From JAUWMV01 sp964562425 (lineage in GTDB: Bacteria > UBP14 > UBA6098 > B30-G16), in contig CAZLTJ010000072.1 in assembly GCA_964562425.1 (NCBI GenBank), forward strand, positions 1 to 10,087: 10,087 bases of DNA, in the 5' to 3' direction. The notes under the pieces were generated by a model. That model was not told where the DNA came from. It ran no database searches and worked only from the letters and a program-made list of their open reading frames with translations. A program made the translations under genes and the position numbers. Below, one piece after another: positions 1 through 8,100 of this stretch. Positions within the stretch are counted from its first letter, which is position 1. Each line of letters opens with the position of its first letter.

Positions 1-154
1 ATAACTTATTTTGAACAGTTGTATGTAATCGTAACGATATGGATAAGTGTCAATATTAATAAATGATTCCGGTGGACTTGTGATCTTTGCCTTATATATT
101 ATTAAAATATTCATCTTCAATTTAAACTCATGATTGAGAGAAATTAAATATATT

Positions 155-160
155 AGGAGA
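155..160 (+). promoter_or_regulatory. Shine-Dalgarno site of the DUF2207 gene
   Basis: AGGAGA lies 10 nt before the ATG at 171 and supports that start. The start is also followed at once by a good signal peptide. I see no convincing -35/-10 pair in the AT-rich 100 bp upstream. Confidence 0.7.
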
Positions 161-170
161 TTTATTAGAA

Positions 171-1928
171 ATGAAAAATGCAATAATTTTAACACTGCTA
201 TTTATTTCTATTTCTAACGCATATTACATCAAATCCTTCAACAGTAAGATACAAATTATCGAGAGTGGTTATGTAAAAATTGAGGAAACGATTGTAATGG
301 ATTTCGAGGAAGAGCTTCACCATGGATTATTCCGCACAATCCCATATAAATATTCTAGTAAATATGGTAAAAGAGTATTGGATATAAAGGTTAGAAGTAT
401 CACCGATGCGAATGACAAAAAAAGAATGTATAAAGTAACCAAAAGTAGAGGAAACATAGAGATAAAAATTGGACGAAAGAACAAAAAGATCTCAGGCATT
501 CAGACATATATTATAACATATACAATGGAAGGTGTTTTTAACTACTTTAAATCATATGATGAACTTTGGCTTGAGATTACAGGTCATAAATGGCTCATCG
601 TGTTATACGATGTTAAAGCTGAAGTAACAATACCGCCGAGTGTCGATACTTCTCAAGTTGATGCGACGTGTTTTTCTGGTCGGTACGGTTCTAATTTGCA
701 GAATTGTGAGTTCTATAAATTCGGAAGAAGTATATACTTTTCATCTGTGGATATAAAACCCAATGAAAGTTTTGGAATTGCAATAAAATTTCCTAAGGGA
801 ATTATAAAAGAGCCAAATACTTGGGATAAGTTATTAAAAATTTTCTTAAGTAATATATTATGGCTCTTCACATTACTGGTTCCACCTATTGTATTTCTAT
901 ACATGTATTCTCGATGGTATCAATTAGGACGTGATCCGTTGGAAAAGTCTGTTATCGCTGTACAATATGAACCCCCTGAGGGTTTATCTGCAGCTGAGGT
1001 GGGAACATTAGTTGATGAACGAGCTGATATAACCGATATTACATCGACATTAGTAGATCTGGCTGTAAGAGGTTATATAAGAATTATAGAAGCTGATTCT
1101 GAAAACTTTATATTTTTTACTAAAAAAGACTATGCACTTATTCTTAATAGAAGCACTTTTTTGGATGAAAGTACGAAATTTTTTGAAAGACAATTTCTAG
1201 CTGACCTATTTTCCGTTGGCTCTACAAAATCTGGAATTACACCTGCGGATTTAGGTGAACCCGATGGTGTTAAGGTTATTTTCTTATCCACACTAAAGAA
1301 TAGTTTCTACACAAATCTTAAGGAATTGAGAAGTTTGCTTTATGATGAATTAGTTGTGGGTGGTTATTTCCCAAAAAACCCAGAAACTGTTCGCAGCAAA
1401 TACAAATTCACTGGGGTTTTCCTAATTGCACTTGGGTTGATTTTCTTTTTCTTCTTCAAATTTAGCGCACTTCCTCTTCTCATAGGATTTAGTCTGGCAG
1501 GATTAATAAGCATTTTATTTTCACCATTTATGCCTCGAAAAACCAGAAAAGGTGCAACTGCTGCATTACATGCACTCGGATTTAAAGAATTTATTAAAAG
1601 AGCTGAAAAAGATAGGATAAAAAAGATGGCTAAGGAACATCCAGAACTATTCGAGAAATATCTTCCGTATGCGATGGTCTTCGGTATTTCAGATCTCTGG
1701 GTTGAAAGTTTTGAAGGAATTTTCCAACAGCCACCGCAATGGTTCAAAGGTAAAGAAGCGTTTACATCAGTATATTTTATAGAAAGTTTGGGTAGAGCAA
1801 TAAATCTTGCATCTAAAAGTATGACTGCAAGACCAAGAGGTAGTTTTGCATCAGGAGGTGGGAGCGCATTTGGAGGTGGTGGATTTTCAGGTGGTGGTTT
1901 CGGTGGTGGTGGTGGCGGAGCGTGGTAA
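171..1928 (+). CDS. DUF2207 family membrane protein with glycine-rich C-terminal tail
   Basis: This 585-residue protein has the full layout of the DUF2207 family. A signal peptide covers residues 1-17, with a likely cut after S-N-A. An extracytoplasmic beta-rich domain follows (about 18-225), including the family-like stretch HHGLFRTIPY. Next come a membrane helix (about 227-247), the GRDP motif at 253-256, and the conserved PPEGLSAAEVGTLVDERAD segment leading into a winged-helix-like cytoplasmic region. Two further membrane helices lie at about 413-457. A domain with GF+EF and PYAMVFG motifs follows, and the last 30 residues are mostly Gly/Ser/Phe ending in GGAW. Length and order are normal for the family. 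The molecular function of DUF2207 proteins is not established; they often occur near LemA or TPM-domain genes, neither of which is visible here. The next gene is a rhomboid protease 31 bp downstream, so the two may be co-transcribed and act in the same membrane. Family assignment is firm; any role beyond the envelope is inference. Confidence 0.92.
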   Translation: MKNAIILTLLFISISNAYYIKSFNSKIQIIESGYVKIEETIVMDFEEELHHGLFRTIPYKYSSKYGKRVLDIKVRSITDANDKKRMYKVTKSRGNIEIKIGRKNKKISGIQTYIITYTMEGVFNYFKSYDELWLEITGHKWLIVLYDVKAEVTIPPSVDTSQVDATCFSGRYGSNLQNCEFYKFGRSIYFSSVDIKPNESFGIAIKFPKGIIKEPNTWDKLLKIFLSNILWLFTLLVPPIVFLYMYSRWYQLGRDPLEKSVIAVQYEPPEGLSAAEVGTLVDERADITDITSTLVDLAVRGYIRIIEADSENFIFFTKKDYALILNRSTFLDESTKFFERQFLADLFSVGSTKSGITPADLGEPDGVKVIFLSTLKNSFYTNLKELRSLLYDELVVGGYFPKNPETVRSKYKFTGVFLIALGLIFFFFFKFSALPLLIGFSLAGLISILFSPFMPRKTRKGATAALHALGFKEFIKRAEKDRIKKMAKEHPELFEKYLPYAMVFGISDLWVESFEGIFQQPPQWFKGKEAFTSVYFIESLGRAINLASKSMTARPRGSFASGGGSAFGGGGFSGGGFGGGGGGAW

Positions 1929-1959
1929 CTTACCAAAAAAAAAATAATTAATTTCAATA

Positions 1960-2610
1960 ATGAGAATTCAGAATATGAATGACAATTATTACAGAACAAC
2001 GTATAGGAGAATTGGATTTCCTAAACCTCATTCAACAATAATTGTAATTATACTTATAAATATTTGTTTGTTCCTTGTACAGATTTTATTGCCTCGAACT
2101 ATAATTTATCATTTTGCTTTAATGCCATCTCTTATAAGAAGTAAGTTATATATATGGCAATTCGTAAGTTATATGTTTTTACATGGAAGCTTTCTACATT
2201 TATTTTTCAACATGTTTGTACTATTTATTTTCGGTCAGGATTTGATAAGACTATGGGGTAGCAAGAAATTTCTTTCATATTATTTCTTTACAGGAATTGG
2301 AGCAGGAATTTGTTCATTTTTAATTACCAACATACCAACAATAGGTGCATCTGGTGCAATGTATGGATTGTTATTGGCTTATGGAATTTTATTTCCTAAC
2401 AAAATACTGCTTCTATACTTCATTATCCCCATGAAAGCCAAATATTTAGTTATACTCTTTGGGATAATAGAACTAATAGCATCTATTACGAGTCGTGCAG
2501 ACGGCATTGCACACATAGCTCATCTTGGAGGGATGCTTTTTGGTGCGTTTTATCTTTGGATTATGAATTTAAGCAAAAAGAAAAAGAGATTTTCTAATTT
2601 CATAACATAA
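1960..2610 (+). CDS. Rhomboid family intramembrane serine protease
   Basis: This 216-residue polytopic membrane protein has all rhomboid signatures. Loop and helix 2 carry HGSFLHLFFN (residues 75-84), the usual H-G-x-x-H-x-x-x-N pattern. The nucleophile is Ser131 in GASGAMYG, and the catalytic His188 lies in AHLGG. Six membrane helices can be placed at about 25-45, 77-95, 104-122, 131-144, 159-177 and 187-203, followed by a Lys-rich C-terminus. This is the minimal six-helix bacterial form with no extra domain. Rhomboids cut transmembrane substrates within or near the bilayer, so the catalytic Ser-His dyad predicts an active enzyme. The start is uncertain: neither the ATG at 1960 nor the in-frame ATG at 1975 has a clear Shine-Dalgarno site, and an A10 run lies just upstream at 1935-1944. 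It follows the DUF2207 gene by 31 bp. Its substrate is not known from the sequence. Confidence 0.95.
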   Translation: MRIQNMNDNYYRTTYRRIGFPKPHSTIIVIILINICLFLVQILLPRTIIYHFALMPSLIRSKLYIWQFVSYMFLHGSFLHLFFNMFVLFIFGQDLIRLWGSKKFLSYYFFTGIGAGICSFLITNIPTIGASGAMYGLLLAYGILFPNKILLLYFIIPMKAKYLVILFGIIELIASITSRADGIAHIAHLGGMLFGAFYLWIMNLSKKKKRFSNFIT

Positions 2611-2644
2611 ATATTCTATCAGAATTTTAGAAACTACAAAATTC

Positions 2645-2688
2645 AATTAGACCACCTAATAAAAGTGTTAATTACCTGTTTTTTTTTT
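2645..2688 (+). terminator. Weak possible transcription terminator after the rhomboid gene
   Basis: An imperfect AT-rich hairpin can be drawn from AATTA (2645-2649) to TAATT (2669-2673), with an inner CAC/GTG pairing. After 5 nt comes a run of ten T (2679-2688). The T tract is good but the stem is weak and too far from it, so a factor-independent terminator is only a tentative reading. The position is sensible: after the left block and before the der promoter. Confidence 0.3.
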
Positions 2689-2746
2689 AATAATTACCCT
2701 ATTCCAAATTTTACCAAAGGCTTGTATAGTTTTTTTAATATTATTC

Positions 2747-2775
2747 TTGACTATCGAGATGCCTATCACTATAAT
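2747..2775 (+). promoter_or_regulatory. Strong sigma-70-type promoter for the der operon
   Basis: TTGACT (2747-2752) is separated by exactly 17 bp from TATAAT (2770-2775). This is a one-mismatch -35 and a perfect -10 at ideal spacing. Transcription would start near 2782-2784, leaving a 5' leader of about 48 nt before the der start codon at 2831. It is the only promoter of this quality I can see in the window. It probably drives der, plsY and the MerR gene, and possibly dnaE and the lipoprotein gene. Confidence 0.75.
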
Positions 2776-2777
2776 GC

Positions 2778-2796
2778 TAATTGTGTTGCACAATTA
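2778..2796. promoter_or_regulatory. Perfect 8+3+8 palindrome over the expected der transcription start (possible operator)
   Basis: TAATTGTG-TTG-CACAATTA is a perfect inverted repeat beginning two bases after the -10 box. This position overlaps the start site, where a repressor dimer could block RNA polymerase. The arms are short and AT-rich with no T run after them, so a terminator is unlikely. The binding protein is unknown. The MerR-type protein encoded in the same operon is one candidate, but classical MerR sites lie between -35 and -10, so this is speculation. Confidence 0.5.
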
Positions 2797-2830
2797 TTAT
2801 TTTGTTTTGTAATCGCATTGGAGAGTTTAT

Positions 2831-4150
2831 ATGTCTAATTCATGGAGAAAAACGCCTATCATTGCAATAATAGGACGAACTAATGTAGGCAAGTCCTCAT
2901 TATTCAATAGATTGCTTCATCGAAGAAAAGCTGTTGTGCATGAGTTACCGGGAATAACCCGAGATAGAAATTATGCTTCTATGACATGGAATCGAAGAGA
3001 GTTTTTACTCGTTGATACAGGAGGTATTTTATCAAAACCCGAGTCAGATATAGAAGCATCGGTGACTCAACAGGCTACAACAGCTATTGAGGAAGCTGAT
3101 GAGATTTTGTTCGTAGTCGAAAAGAATTTATTGACTGAAGACTACAGAATTGCTGAAATACTTAGAAAAGTCGATAAACCTATAATTGTTGTTGTAAATA
3201 AAGTTGATAAGAGAATGGATAACTGGTCTGGTGCAGAAGCGGAGGGATTTGGAGTTGGAAATGTATTTAGAGTATCGGCAAAATTAGGCTATGGAACAGG
3301 TGATCTTTTGGACGAAATTATTGAAAAACTACCACCATGCCGTTCCACAAAAACAAAACCTAGCGATGAGATTTCTGTTGCAATTGTTGGGAGACCTAAT
3401 GTCGGGAAATCCTCAATTGCAAATAAATTGGTCGGAAGAGAAATTGTAATAACTAATCCAGAACCAGGAACAACTATCGATGCTGTTGATGAGAAATTCA
3501 AATTCAAAGGAATTGCCTATAGATTAGTTGATACTGCAGGATTATTTCGAAGGAAAAACGACATAACTTATTTTGCCGGACTGAGAACTTTAAATGCAAT
3601 AGAGGAATGCGATGTTGCAATACTTGTTATGGATGGCACAGAAGGTTTAACACGTCAAGACAAGAAAATTTCCGCAACAATTATCGAGAGATATAAAGGA
3701 TTAGTAATAGCTATGAATAAATGGGATCTTCTTCCTCTTCATACCGCAGAATTTCAAAGGGAATTTGAACGAAAAATCAGAATAGAGACACCATTTTTGA
3801 ACTTTATATCAATAGTTTTTACATCGGCAAAAACAGGTCATAATATCTTTAAACTTATGAAAGCTACGCAAGAAGTTGTTGAACGCTGCAAAATGAGAAT
3901 TCAAACCTCCAAACTTAATGAATTAATTCATCATCTTCAAAATGAACATCCGCCACCACGTTACAGAGGAAGAAAACCGAAGATTATGTATGCTGTTCAA
4001 ACAAATATTCAACCACCAGAGTTTATTTTGTTCTCGAAATTACCATATGCGATTGCACCTTCTTATCAAAGATATATTACCAATCAAATAAGAGAACGCT
4101 TCGACTATCAAGGTGTTACATTTAAGCTTAGATTCAAACAGAGGAGATAA
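2831..4150 (+). CDS. der: Ribosome assembly GTPase Der (EngA)
   Basis: This 439-residue protein has two tandem GTPase domains and a C-terminal KH-like domain, the layout unique to Der, which acts in late 50S subunit assembly. Domain 1 shows GRTNVGKSS (15-23), PGITRDR, DTGG (62-65), NKVDK (123-127) and a SAK motif. Domain 2 shows GRPNVGKSS (187-195), PGTTID (212-217), DTAG (234-237), NKWD (296-299) and SAK (332-334). The KH-like part covers about 350-439, with the typical HPPPRYRGRKPKI stretch and a basic end. Length is normal for the family. GGAGAG at 2820-2825, 5 nt before the ATG, supports the start. Two small departures stand out: Thr17 where Pro is usual in the first P-loop, and Ile216 where Arg is usual after PGTT in domain 2. 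Neither removes a known nucleotide-contacting residue, so activity is expected. It is the first gene of the operon, and its stop overlaps the plsY start by one base. Confidence 0.97.
   Translation: MSNSWRKTPIIAIIGRTNVGKSSLFNRLLHRRKAVVHELPGITRDRNYASMTWNRREFLLVDTGGILSKPESDIEASVTQQATTAIEEADEILFVVEKNLLTEDYRIAEILRKVDKPIIVVVNKVDKRMDNWSGAEAEGFGVGNVFRVSAKLGYGTGDLLDEIIEKLPPCRSTKTKPSDEISVAIVGRPNVGKSSIANKLVGREIVITNPEPGTTIDAVDEKFKFKGIAYRLVDTAGLFRRKNDITYFAGLRTLNAIEECDVAILVMDGTEGLTRQDKKISATIIERYKGLVIAMNKWDLLPLHTAEFQREFERKIRIETPFLNFISIVFTSAKTGHNIFKLMKATQEVVERCKMRIQTSKLNELIHHLQNEHPPPRYRGRKPKIMYAVQTNIQPPEFILFSKLPYAIAPSYQRYITNQIRERFDYQGVTFKLRFKQRR
4141..4147 (+). promoter_or_regulatory. Shine-Dalgarno site for plsY within the der terminus
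   Basis: GAGGAGA lies inside the last codons of der, only 2 nt before the plsY ATG at 4150. The spacing is unusually short. Together with the TAATG stop-start overlap, it points to translational coupling with der by re-initiating ribosomes. Confidence 0.55.
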
Positions 4151-4749
4151 TGCATATTCCGTTATGGGCAAATATATTGCATTCAATCGCCATTGGATAC
4201 ATTCTAGGTTCTATACCATTTGGTTATATTCTTGTATGGCTAAAAAAGAGAACGGATGTTCGGTCGCATGGCAGCGGTGTCATCGGAGCAACAAACGTAT
4301 CAAGAGTCCTTGGTAAAAAACTTGGTGCTTTCGTAGCTGTATTGGATGCTCTAAAAGGAATTGCTGCATTTTTAGTGGTCTATTTCTTCGTTGGAAAAGG
4401 TTTTTTACCCTATTTTGCTGCGTTTTCAGCCATTATAGGTCATTGTTTTCCAGTATGGTTAAGATTTAAAGGAGGGAAAGGAGTAAGTACAAGTTTTGGA
4501 GTAGCAGTTCTTTTGGTGATTGTACCTGCAATACTTGCATTTGTAGCGTTTGTATTTGGTGTTCTAACTAGCAAACGCATATCTATAGGTTCTCTTTTAG
4601 CTGTTTGGTGCTTTGCTGGGTTCTCATTTGTTTTAGATTTATCCGTACACAAATATTTTGCATTGGCACTTGCAATCTTTATAACAATTACGCATAGAGA
4701 AAATATAAAAAGAATAATTATTGGAGAGGAAAAACCTTTCTGGGAGTGA
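4150..4749 (+). CDS. plsY: Acyl-phosphate:glycerol-3-phosphate acyltransferase PlsY
   Basis: PlsY transfers an acyl group from acyl-phosphate to glycerol-3-phosphate, forming lysophosphatidic acid at the inner membrane, the first step of phospholipid synthesis. The 199-residue protein has the family's length, multiple membrane helices and all three motif regions. Motif 1 has GSIPFGYIL (20-28) then HGSGVIGATN (40-49). Motif 2 has GHCFPVWLRFKGGKG (97-111), the glycine-rich phosphate-binding loop. Motif 3 has THRENIKRI with His182 and Asn185, then Glu193/194. One departure is Val44 where GSGN-x-GATN normally has Asn; Ser42 and Arg38 remain. The start overlaps the der stop (TAATG) with a close Shine-Dalgarno site. 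A der-plsY pairing is seen in other bacteria. PlsY would need PlsX for acyl-phosphate supply; plsX is not in this window. Confidence 0.96.
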   Translation: MHIPLWANILHSIAIGYILGSIPFGYILVWLKKRTDVRSHGSGVIGATNVSRVLGKKLGAFVAVLDALKGIAAFLVVYFFVGKGFLPYFAAFSAIIGHCFPVWLRFKGGKGVSTSFGVAVLLVIVPAILAFVAFVFGVLTSKRISIGSLLAVWCFAGFSFVLDLSVHKYFALALAIFITITHRENIKRIIIGEEKPFWE

Positions 4750-4752
4750 GAT

Positions 4753-5094
4753 ATGCCAAGAACAATCAGAAGGAAGGAAAAGCTCTACTATTCCATTACC
4801 GAAGTGGGGGAAATGACCGAGCTAAAACCTCACATTCTACGTTATTGGGAGACCGAATTTTCATTTCTAAGACCCAAACGTAACCGAGCCGGAAACAGGA
4901 TTTACCGCCGAAAGGACATTGATCTTGTTCAACTGATTAAAAGCCTCCTTTATGTGGAGGGATATACTATTGAAGGAGCGAAACACAAGATCAGGAAAAT
5001 TAAGAAATCCAAAACACAACAGAAGGTGGATTACAAATCCTTTCTTTCAGATATCAAGGAAGAACTCGTCGAAATTAGAACTCTAATTTCATAA
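4753..5094 (+). CDS. Short MerR-family DNA-binding regulator
   Basis: This 113-residue protein has a MerR-type winged helix at about 11-81. The HTH is at 12-35 (YYSITEVGEMTEL, then HILRYWETEF), followed by the wing RAGNRIYRRKDID (45-57) and a second helical part EGYTIEGAKHKI (69-80). A Lys-rich linker and a short amphipathic helix (about 95-113) could form the usual antiparallel dimer coiled coil. No ligand-binding domain or metal-binding cysteines are present, so it is a minimal regulator with no obvious effector. It lies 3 nt after plsY, with a GGGAG Shine-Dalgarno inside the plsY end. Its base composition differs from its neighbours: 4801-4980 has 79 G/C in 180 (44%) by hand count, against 62 in 180 (34%) for 6421-6600 in dnaE. 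Targets are unknown. Two inverted repeats in this operon (2778-2796 and 5125-5151) are candidate sites, by inference only. Confidence 0.93.
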   Translation: MPRTIRRKEKLYYSITEVGEMTELKPHILRYWETEFSFLRPKRNRAGNRIYRRKDIDLVQLIKSLLYVEGYTIEGAKHKIRKIKKSKTQQKVDYKSFLSDIKEELVEIRTLIS

Positions 5095-5124
5095 AAATAA
5101 CCTAATCCTTGATTTTTTTCCTGC

Positions 5125-5151
5125 ATACCTTTTCTTTAATCGAAAAGGTAT
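5125..5151. promoter_or_regulatory. Perfect 10-bp inverted repeat (hairpin) between the MerR gene and dnaE
   Basis: ATACCTTTTC (5125-5134) and GAAAAGGTAT (5142-5151) are exact reverse complements around a 7-nt loop. A T7 run lies before it (5113-5119) rather than after it, and only TTT follows, so it does not look like a normal plus-strand terminator. It ends 18 nt before the dnaE start and fills the only sizeable gap in the operon. Readings, in order of preference: an operator, an mRNA hairpin controlling dnaE translation or mRNA processing, or a weak attenuator. Confidence 0.6.
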
Positions 5152-5169
5152 TTAACCCGTATATTTAAA

Positions 5170-8100
5170 ATGTTCATACATCTTCATAATCATTCAGTAT
5201 ATAGTCTTCTCGATGGTGCTTGTAGAATTAAGGAGCTAATTGATAAGGCTATTAAATTTAGGATGCCTGCGATCGCCATCACAGATCATGGGAATTTACA
5301 CGGAATTATTGAATTTTATGAATATGCGAGAAAAGCCGGAATTCATCCTATTATTGGACAAGAATTTTATGTTGCACCGTATTCACGCTTGGATAAAAAA
5401 GATAGCCTTAATAAAAACAGGAAAAATTTTCATTTAACTATTTTGGCTAAGGATAATTCAGGATATCGAAATCTGATCAAACTTTCCTCGATAGCATTTC
5501 TCGAAGGTTTTTATTATAAACCCAGAATCGATAGGGAGATATTGGAAAAATATTCAGAAGGTCTTATTGTGCTCTCAGGTTGTTTACAGGGTGAAATTCC
5601 GTGGAACTTGAAAAGAGAAAATTACGATGAAGCTAAGGAAACAGCACGATGGTTTTTAGAGATTTTTGGATCAGAAAACTTTTTTATTGAGTTACAGAAC
5701 CATAATATTAACGATGAGATAGTAATTCTCCCAAAATTAATTCAACTTGCCAAGGAAATGGGAATTAAAACTGTAGCAACAAATGATGTACACTATATAG
5801 AAAAAGAGGATGCCGATTTTCATGATAAAATGCTATGCATTCAAACCGATTCAAAACTTAGTGATGAAAACAGAATGCGAATGGTGCCTTATGAATTTTA
5901 CCTTAAATCTCCTCAGGAAATGCAGAATTTATTCAATGATATCCCCGAAGCAATAGATAATACATTGAAGATTGCCGAAATGACAAATGTAAACATTGAA
6001 TTAGGGAAAAATCATTTACCAGAATTTGAAGTTCCTGATGGTTTTGAAAATGTTAATCAATACCTCGCTCAAAGAGCTGATGAAGGACTTACGCAGCGAT
6101 ATAAAAAGATTACAAAAGAACTTAGACATCGATTGGAATATGAATTAAGTGTCATTGAGAAGATGAATTATTCCAGTTATTTTTCTATTGTTGCCGAGAT
6201 AACGGATAATGCCCGAAAGCTTGGTGTATGGATTGGTCCAGGTAGAGGTTCAAGCGGTGGGAGTCTTGTTGCATATTCCCTTGGCATAACTAACGTTGAT
6301 CCAATAAAATATAATTTACTATTTGAACGGTTTTTAAATCCGGAGAGAGTTTCGATGCCGGATTTTGATATAGATTTTGACGACGAGAATAGAGATAAAG
6401 TTATAGAATATACGCGAAATAAATACGGTGCTGAATCTGTTTGTCAAATTATAACATTCAATACATTGAAATCCAAACAAGCAGTTAAAGATGTAGGTAG
6501 AATATTTGGTTTGCCATTCCGAGAAACTAATGCGTTGACAGCGATGATACTTGGCAACACAATTAAATCGAGTTTTGCAGAATCTAATGATTTGAAGGCA
6601 CTCTATAATGAGGACCCAAGAATTAAAGAAGTCATGAATTATGCAATGAAAATGGAAGGTTTTCCTCGAAATGCGGGGGTTCATGCTGCTGGAGTTGTAA
6701 TAACTCCAGGAAAATTAGTGGATTATGTGCCTTTATATAGGACCTCAAAAGGTGAGATAACTACACAGTTTAGCATGGACTCCTTAGAGAAAATTGGACT
6801 TTTGAAAATGGACTTTTTAGGTCTTACAACGCTCTCAATTATGCGCGAATCGGTTCGATTAGTTAATATGTTCGAAGAAAATTTGCTGGATTTGGATATA
6901 ATTCCACTGGACGACGAAGAAGTTTATAAGACGTTCGGAGAAGGCGATACAATAGGAATTTTTCAATTTGAGAGCGATGGAATGAGAAAATGCTTACGCA
7001 GTCTTAAACCTGATAATATAGAGGATCTTATCGCTATGAGTGCATTGTATCGTCCTGGTCCAATGAAATTTATCGACAGTTTTATTAACAGAAAGCACGG
7101 CAAAGAGAAAGTTGAATATCCTCATAAATATGTTGAAGATATTTTGAGAACTACTTATGGTATAGCTGTATATCAAGAGCAAGTGATGCTTTTGGCTCAA
7201 AAACTTGCAGGATATACATTGGGAGAAGCCGATTTACTTAGAAGAGCAATCGGAAAAAAAGACATGGCAGCTATGGAAGTACATAGAGAAACTTTCATAA
7301 AACGAGCAAGCAAGAAGGACATCCCAAAGAGAATTGCAAAGGATGTCTATGCTATCATTGCTAAATTTGCAGAATACGGTTTCAATAAACCACATAGTAC
7401 CGCATATGCAATTCTAGCTTATAAAACTGCCTATGTAAAAAAGCACTTTCCAAAGCAATTTATAGCTGCAAACTTAACAGCTTCTGCCAAAAAACCTATA
7501 GAAGTTCAAAAATTCATTAATGAATGTAAAAGGCTCAGTTTAAAGATATTTTCACCAGATGTAAACTATAGTGAAGAAAAATTCACTGTTCAAGATGATG
7601 GAATCCGTTTTGGATTGTGTTCTATTAAAAACTTAGGTTTCAATGCAATGGAAGCTATCGTTTCTGAAAGGAAAAGAGACGGTGAATACACAGATATATT
7701 CAATTTTTTCGAGAGAATCGAGGATGGTGTATTGAATAAAAAATCTTTGGAAATGTTGGTAGCTTCTGGTGCGATGGACTCTCTCGGTGTTAATCGAGCT
7801 TCTCTTATTTTGTCTTTAGAAAGTCTTGTTAACTGGAAATATGAGTTAACAAGAGTTAAAATCGCTAATTTGCAAAGTCTTTTTGGAGAAAATAACGATT
7901 CAGTTTTTAGACCTACAATTGCTGATGTGAGTGAGTGGAAACAATCTGAGCTACTTAAATACGAAAAACTTGCACTTGGGGTTTACTTGTCAGGTCATCC
8001 ATTAGATGATTACTCAATCGATGTTGATGCGTTTACATCCGGCAAGATTGGTGAAGTAAAGAATATACATCGTGAACGGGAAGTTAGATTGGCTGGATTG

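Noticed and set aside
28..38. Short palindrome ATCGT-A-ACGAT near the left edge
   Set aside because: Arms are only 5 bp, it probably lies within coding sequence of an edge gene, and no promoter can be placed next to it.
78..108. Possible promoter TTGTGA with TAAAAT before the DUF2207 gene
   Set aside because: The spacer is 19 bp and the -35 is poor; in such AT-rich sequence this match is expected by chance.
1840..1925. Glycine codon repeat as a possible DNA-level repeat or recombination site
   Set aside because: The GGT/GGA run is explained by the glycine-rich tail typical of DUF2207 proteins.
1364..1999. Long minus-strand frame of 211 codons with a proline-rich stretch
   Set aside because: It is the antisense shadow of the DUF2207 C-terminus; the proline runs are simply the complement of the glycine-rich tail, and the plus-strand protein has clear family motifs.
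4113..4316. Plus-strand frame of 67 codons across the der-plsY junction
   Set aside because: It is out of frame with two firmly identified genes whose conserved motifs cover the same bases.
6334..6684. Minus-strand frame of 116 codons inside dnaE
   Set aside because: It lies opposite the most conserved catalytic part of DnaE, has no start context and reads as a low-quality shadow.
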